A DNA stretch of 64,000 nt from Tuctoria greenei (Eukaryota; Streptophyta; Magnoliopsida; Poales; Poaceae), in the NCBI GenBank assembly GCA_036927565.1, contig JAYESD010000007.1, positions 4,485,644-4,549,643 of the forward strand, in the 5' to 3' direction. How positions within the stretch are numbered: the first letter of the stretch is position 1; each line of letters starts with the position of its first letter. Shown here in pieces: positions 59,179-64,000 of this stretch. The notes beneath the pieces were generated by a model that did not search any database, was not told the DNA's origin, and was given only the letters and a program-made list of their open reading frames with translations. The position numbers were made by a program, and so were the translations under genes.

Positions 59179-59708
59179 CGCAGCACAGCTAGGCAAGAGA
59201 AGAGGAGCAAAGCACGAGTTGGGAGTTTGAGCGCAAGAACAGATGGAAAGCGTAAAGAACTCCCGACGGTGTGCTTTCCTTCTTAAGTAAGCCATCGCAA
59301 CGCTTGGATGGAAACTGCAGGGGAGTCAAGGATACTACTCAAGAATTCAACCCTGCCGATGACAAGATGGCCCGGGACCACCCTGACGATCAAGTAGAGG
59401 TTCTTACCCAGGCGAACGGTTGTCATCACGAGGCGGGAAACCCAAAGGCGGCGACCTGACAAGGCACGCGGAACCGATACGGTTTTCGTATCGGGAACTG
59501 GCGACCTTCAATTGCGAGAGATCCGCACGCCAAAGATCCTATCTGCCGCCTGAGGTGCGCCACGTGTCGGGATTTAACCGTAAAGCCCCGCCAAAGGCAC
59601 CTCCGAAGACCCTTGAAGACCCAGTTCAAGAGTCGCAAGTGTGGACCCACCTCCGGCGGAATGACTTCACCCCGTTGGCCTTCCCCGGAGGTAGGTCCAG
59701 GGGGCCAC
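59179..59708 (-). other. Element B region between the antisense ORF start and the 3'LTR
   Basis: Non-coding. It carries the probable antisense ORF promoter/leader and the polypurine tract next to the LTR. Confidence 0.5.
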
Positions 59709-60540
59709 TGTCGGTACCCTAAAAACCATACACCCCCTGAGGTTACAAAGATCTCAAGGGAAGGACATCTACTCAAATTAAAGACCCTCGGGGGCCCACC
59801 TGTCAGACATAACCGGACCTGCTTCTCCAACATGGTTAACCCCTAGGTTGCCACGTGTACTGTCAGACCGTAGCTATTACCCGCAAGGGTGAAGCTCCGG
59901 GCTAGGTACTGAAACGACACCTCCGGATTTAACCCCTGACCGAGAGAAGCTCCGGACCTGACACGTGCCAGGCCACCCCGGAGCTTCCCGCTTCCCACAA
60001 GCAAGCTCCGAAGCTGCCACGTGTCCATACGTCGGAGCTGGCCGCTTCAAACCCCCGGAAGACATTGTAACGGCTCCGGATCTCCAAAGGACAGCCGCGG
60101 ACTTCAAGACCCGATTAATTATCATTAATTCCACGTTAATGACACTTAATCGGACGATCTTAACACCTGTAACGGCACTGTCGGAGTCGTTACAGGGTTA
60201 TTAACAACAATTAATCTCGTGTATCAATACTAGTAACCGCCAGGGCCACATGTCGGGTCAGGCTGACTTGTAACGGGTTGTCCTTGTACTATAAAAGGAC
60301 AAACCGACGATACACGGGGAGAGAACTCTCGAACGCTCTGAAGCTCACAAGTTAATACAATACACACACACACCCGTGGAGTAGGGTATTACGCTCAGGC
60401 GGCCCGAACCACGTAAACCACTGTGTCACTCGAGTCCAATCGTGATTCACCTTCTTGAGTCTCCGCGCGCCCACACCGAACTACAAACTCCTCCAACACT
60501 TTCATAGTGTCAGGAGATCTGCCGACTCCAACAGTCGACA
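59709..60540 (+). repeat. Element B 3'LTR
   Basis: 832 bp. TATAAAAG at 60290-60297. It shares B-specific variants with the 5'LTR. Confidence 0.95.
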
Positions 60541-60545
60541 AAACT

Positions 60546-61718
60546 ACACTTGAATTTTAAATTTAAACTGTAAATTGAAAAACAGTAAAATAGGTAAATT
60601 TATCTGGGCTTCAGGATGACCAAACCGTGGGCGTGCGGCCCAGCCGACCGCACGGCCCGGCGGCGCGGCCCAGCTGAGCGCACGACCCACAACCTCGCGG
60701 TCAGGCGGCGCGGCTCAGCCAGGTCCGGCCGGTGGTGAATAGGGGGGGGGGGGAGGCCGAGAAACGTCGGGGTCGGGTCAAACCGTAGCTGATCACCTCG
60801 CCTCGGTACCTCCGCCTGCCGCCTCGGCGCTTCGGTTCCACCTTCCATGACCGCTCCTTCTTCTTCCACCTCCGACGCCAATGCTCTCGTCCTCCGGCAC
60901 CGTTCCCCCTCAACCCCCTTCCCCCCCACCCCCACCGGTCAGTTAGAATCGGCGGTTGAGGCCCAAGATCTGGACCTCCGGGATGGTCGGGTCGGGGCGG
61001 CGAGGTGAGCAAAACGGCGGAGGATCCGGTTGCCGCTCGGGCTCATGAGCGTGGACTGTGAACCGGAGGTTGAAGGACCAACTTCCTCTTGAGGGGTCGT
61101 CGGTGCCGTTTTCGGTTCTTCCTCGATTGGGGTCGCTGTCCTCGGGGCTAATGGTCCTCAGGGAATTCCCCTTGGACCAACCCTGATCCTCGTCGTTCGT
61201 CGTATTGCGGGCCTTAGTGGTGGCGGCAGTACGGCGGCGGTGTCCACCGTGTTGATTTGGCTGGCGGTTCCTTCTTCCTCTCCCCTTCCCTCCCCCTGTT
61301 CGCCCGATGACGAAAGGCCCTGGACTAGCGCAACCCGGTGTGGGGTCTCCCCACCATGGACGGCGCTCGGTCCGCCTTGACGACCCATTTGATGGGCGTC
61401 TGGGTCCGAGGGTTGGCGGGGATACAGAGTAGGGGGGCGATCCGCAACGCGACGGCGAGGTTTGCGCAGATCTGTTACTTGAGGGAAATGGTGGCCATCA
61501 CGGTGGCCTTCACGGTGACCTAGACGACGGTTACAGTGACAGCCACGACGACAACGAACACCATGGTGGTTAAGAAAGCTTGAGCCTTTATCGTCGACGA
61601 GGAACACCAAGATAAATGGTTCGGTAAGTCTAATTTCCGGCATTTTTACCTTTGATCTTTGGGATTTCTTCTCTCTCGTTGAATCACTTGTAAAGCAGTG
61701 TTGATGACGTGTTGTGAA
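60546..61718 (-). other. Copia leader, distal GC-rich part
   Basis: Joins the AT-rich leader (60546-60600) to a GC-rich block (60600-61650) and the 5'LTR. On the minus strand a 161-codon ORF (61158-61643, MPEIRLTEPFILVFL...) starts ~75 bp from the LTR and is His/Arg-rich. No domain is recognised. A G12 run lies at 60740-60751. It may be an unusual leader ORF or captured DNA. Confidence 0.4.
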
Positions 61719-61917
61719 TTAAGTTTTGAGAGACAAGAACACAATGATTCCAACTTATATTTTATTCATTCTTTCCATTGATTTTTATACATGTTGAATG
61801 GACGGGCATGTCCGATGGCGAGAGGATGCGAGGAGGAGCGGCCACGACCACTGGGAGGGGACGCGACCGCCGGCAGCGTCAACCGCCAGCGTTCGGTTGA
61901 ACAAACGATTCTCAACA
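61719..61917 (-). repeat. Copia 5'LTR
   Basis: Partner of 28751-28948. Followed on the minus strand by acaacacgtcatcaacac, resembling the internal-tRNA primer site ACACGTTATCAGCAC common in one group of plant copia elements. Confidence 0.82.
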
Positions 61918-62068
61918 GAAACCAACAAGCTGCTCAAGATGGATGGGAGGAGTCTGTGCACAGGCGCATCATCGGTCAAGACGAGGCCGTCTCGGCAGTA
62001 AGCAGCGCCGTCCTGTGTTCCCGCGTCCTCGGGCTCAAGGATCCTCGTCGGCCGATCGCGAGCTTCAT
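61918..62068 (+). pseudogene. ClpC-like gene fragment, downstream half
   Basis: Begins with ETNKLLKM, continuing the motif broken at 28749. After a one-base shift it gives EESVHRRIIGQDEAVSAV and GLKDPRRPIASFI, the N-terminal edge of the second AAA+ domain of ClpC (…RVIGQDEAVKAISRA…RPIASFIF…). It stops before the Walker A motif. The frameshift, an extra residue near CSRVLG and the truncation show it is a pseudogene fragment. Intact ClpC is the chloroplast chaperone that feeds the Clp protease. Confidence 0.8.
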
Positions 62069-62785
62069 ATGGTGGTGGTCGTAGTGAGACGAGCACGGAG
62101 GAGGCGTTGTTGGCTTGGTGCAAAAGAAGCGTCAACGCGATGTGCGGTGGTGGTGATGTTGGTGAGGTGCAGAGGAGACCGACGGTGTAGTGCGGTGGTG
62201 ACCGTGAGTGCAGCGTGTATGGCACGACACATGACACGACATGGTGGTGTCCGTGGTGAGGCGAGGATGAGATGATTTGACAATGACGGGGAACTTCTCT
62301 GGACACGTGGTGGGCCGCGCGAGGACGATAATTTCCGACGTGGGGGCGATTAGATCCGCTAGATAGCTCGTCATGTGAGGATTCAATGATGGTGATAGGA
62401 TGGTAATGGGTCGGGTTCGGATTAGGTGAATAAAAAATCTGCTCGAAATAAAAAGGACCGCGGGTCAATTTTCGGACCCTCACCCGCAAGTGAAATTTTG
62501 CACCCACACCCGATAGGTTTTGGGCGGATTTTGAGTACCCGTCGAGTTTCACCAAATATAAGATTTCTGCTGGAGTTATGCAACAAGTTCTCACGCAAAA
62601 ATGCTTTCTCCACAGCTGAGCATCGAATATTGCTTGTAATATCTTGTGTTTTGCCGGAGGCATTCATGTGGCAGCCACCTCCAGTGGTTGAAACACTAGT
62701 TGCCACGGTGCTAGTGCGCTACGGCAAATGTCAATAAATTCAAGTTGTAAAAAAATGAGAATGGGACAAAAAAAGAAGGCGCTAG
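62069..62785. other. Unassigned GC- then AT-balanced stretch
   Basis: No gene is recognised. 62405-62555 is rich in ACCCG/CGGGT words (ggaccctcacccgcaag; ggtgggcgg-like), a composition often seen in degenerate grass DNA transposons, but no termini were found. Confidence 0.3.
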
Positions 62786-62877
62786 CTAGATTGCATCAAA
62801 AAATGTTGAGAAAATAGACAAAAAAATCCATAAGCACATAAGCATTACAGAAATCGAGTAAAAAGCCGTCGGCCATA

Positions 62878-62943
62878 TAGCCGTTGGTTCATACGTTATA
62901 TCCGTCGGTATAGCCGTTGGTTCATACGTTATATCCGTCGGTA
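62878..62943. repeat. 33-bp exact tandem duplication
   Basis: The unit tagccgttggttcatacgtt... occurs twice with a period of exactly 33 bp, in a zone with further ccgtcgg/ccgttgg words. Confidence 0.9.
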
Positions 62944-63051
62944 TACCAACGTTCATGATCGACGCCTCAGACTCGATGTATTTAACTAATATAAATGTCG
63001 GGCTCGACACCTATAAACTTTAAAACCGTCGACCAGGTACCCAACGCCTTT

Positions 63052-63099
63052 ATTTCATTTAAAATTGTCGGCTCCATTTCATTTAAAATTGTCGGCTCT
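63052..63099. repeat. 24-bp tandem duplication
   Basis: The unit atttcatttaaaattgtcgg plus ctcc/ctct occurs twice with a 24-bp period. With 62878-62943 and the gtcggtacacccgacggccc word at 63133-63152 this looks like the subterminal region of a CACTA-type element, without visible ends. Confidence 0.8.
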
Positions 63100-63159
63100 A
63101 TCTACAGCTGACAACTTTAATTATATTACTGTCGGTACACCCGACGGCCCTAAAGTGCT

Positions 63160-64000
63160 CTACGAAATAAAAAAAAATGAAAACACGAGCACGCCAATCT
63201 TTTCCAGGATCAAGACCAAATCGTGATATATCTCACAAGATCAAAGAAGAGACATACAGATCAAGCAAGAAGGCACCACAATCCAGTATAACAAATCCAG
63301 TACAAATCTTTGGCAGGATCAACACCAAATCTTTCTATCACACAAAAATGCATCACAATCCAGTACAACAACAAAGCCACTAGAACTAATGAACAAAATC
63401 ACTAGATCACAATTCCTTAGCGACATCTCTGTTCAGCTTCCGTACGGCACGTCCCCTGCACATTCGTCGTCGAAAGCCAAGATAGCATCAGAAAACTTGC
63501 ACCAACTAAATTGCAAAACACGGACTCTCGGCTCGAAGGCAGCGGTACCTTTGCTGCTCGACGCGCTCGGCGAGCTGCGCGCGGAGCCGCGGCGCCTCGG
63601 CTTCGAGCCGCTCGAGGCGGGACACCAGGGCCACGAAAGGGTTCGCCGGTAGAAGAGGACGACGAGTCCGACGGCGCGGATCAACCTGCTCGAACGGGTT
63701 CGCCTGCGAAGCGCTGTCAGCTCCGCGCCGAAGCAAAGAGAACGAGGCGAAGGGGCGGCAGAGGACTCGGTAGACTCGCCGGATCTTGGTGTACCTAGCC
63801 AGAGCCCGTGATGGAGTGAAGAGGAGAGTGAGGCCGTGGCGGATCTGGGCGGAGCCCGCGCCGGAGCGAAGGAGGACGAGGCGGCGGTGTTCCTGGCCAG
63901 AGCCCGCGCCGAAGCGACGAGGGGGCGACAGACCTGGCCGGATCCCTTGTCGGAGTGACGAGGGGGCGGCGGACCTGGCCGAATCCCGCTTCGAAGAGGA
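63160..64000. other. Unassigned right edge, GC-rich with degenerate repeats
   Basis: 63506-63736 on the minus strand is open for 76 codons with a heptad-like Leu/Glu/Arg stretch (LVSRLERLEAEAPRLRAQL), which could be the first exon of an unrecognised gene or chance. 63800-64000 carries a degenerate ~45-bp repeat (gacgagggggcg-cggacctggcc). The window ends inside this block. Confidence 0.25.

Larger units (their letters stand above)
47579..60540 (+). mobile_element. Element B: Tat-lineage Ty3/gypsy retrotransposon, 12.96 kb, plus strand
   Basis: The same family as element A, inserted in the opposite orientation. LTRs are 47579-48414 (836 bp) and 59709-60540 (832 bp), with an exact 5-bp target duplication aaact (47574-47578, 60541-60545). 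The LTRs differ by four substitutions and one CA-repeat length change by eye. Layout: LTR, primer-site candidate gttggcgcgccaggtaggg (48415-48433), gag-protease, UAG, pol, hairpin spacer, minus-strand antisense ORF, purine-rich tract ggtccagggggccac (59694-59708), LTR. Confidence 0.94.
28751..61917 (-). mobile_element. Ty1/copia retrotransposon interrupted by two gypsy elements
   Basis: Terminal direct repeats of about 200 bp (28751-28948 and 61719-61917; both end ...TTCTCAACA on the + strand) bracket it. The flanking ClpC-like codons give a short duplication gaaa(c/t) at 28746-28750 and 61918-61922. On the minus strand the 5'LTR is at the right, followed by a primer-site-like acaacacgtcatcaacac. 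Then come a ~1.8-kb leader (now split in three), gag, protease, integrase, RT, RNase H and a purine-rich gctcaagtggaag (28949-28961) just before the 3'LTR. Domain order PR-IN-RT-RH proves copia. Subtracting the nested elements leaves about 7.2 kb. Confidence 0.88.

Noticed and set aside
34452..60540. A single inversion or assembly duplication as the origin of the inverted pair
   Set aside because: The two elements have different exact 5-bp TSDs, and LTR variants group within, not between, elements. Long-read confirmation would still be decisive.
61785..62663. 292-codon minus-strand ORF
   Set aside because: It runs antisense through the copia LTR and the ClpC-like fragment, with His/Pro/Ser-rich low-complexity content. 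It is open by composition only.

Overview
This window is plant nuclear DNA, most likely from a grass. The genes have intron-rich plant architecture and GC-rich 5' ends. The repeats are of grass type: Stowaway-like foldbacks, an RTE-clade LINE, a Mutator-like element, and a Tat-lineage Ty3/gypsy element carrying an antisense 'Transposase_28-like' ORF. I cannot name the species from the sequence alone.

The left 28 kb is a gene island. A small LSD1-type zinc-finger gene lies on the + strand (coding exons 1230-2472). It is followed by a decayed Mutator-like element (about 3940-8597) that itself contains a 742-bp hAT-type insertion with an intact 8-bp target duplication. Three minus-strand housekeeping genes follow. 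The first is ribosomal protein eL41 (9286-10488), 25 residues split over two exons, with site II and telo-box promoter motifs. The second is a LisH-CTLH-WD40 protein of the WDR26/GID7 type (11186-16069, 598 aa); one intron holds four copies of a ~359-bp tandem repeat, and its 5'UTR intron holds a truncated RTE LINE. The third is a Golgi-type UDP-arabinose 4-epimerase (22905-26036, 9 coding exons, 391 aa).

From 28.7 kb to 61.9 kb is one nested transposon block. A fragment of a plastid ClpC-like gene is split at 28749/61918 by a degenerate minus-strand Ty1/copia element (28751-61917; about 7.2 kb without its insertions). Two nearly identical ~12.95-kb Tat-lineage gypsy elements have jumped into the copia leader in opposite orientations: element A (34452-47401, minus) and element B (47579-60540, plus). 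Each has its own 5-bp target duplication (tggac and aaact). They stand 5'LTR to 5'LTR with only 177 bp between them, forming a ~26-kb inverted repeat. Both carry gag-protease, an in-frame UAG, RT-RNaseH-RNaseH-integrase, and, antisense at the 3' side, a spliced ORF of unknown role. Each copy has a different premature stop in pol. The order of events read from the nesting is: ClpC fragment, then copia, then A and B as separate recent insertions.

The last 2 kb (62.07-64 kb) holds no recognised gene. It has GC-rich and 'CCGTCGG'-type subterminal-looking tandem repeats, possibly remains of a CACTA element. Exon boundaries were inferred by reading GT/AG sites and family conservation by eye. No alignment or search was run.
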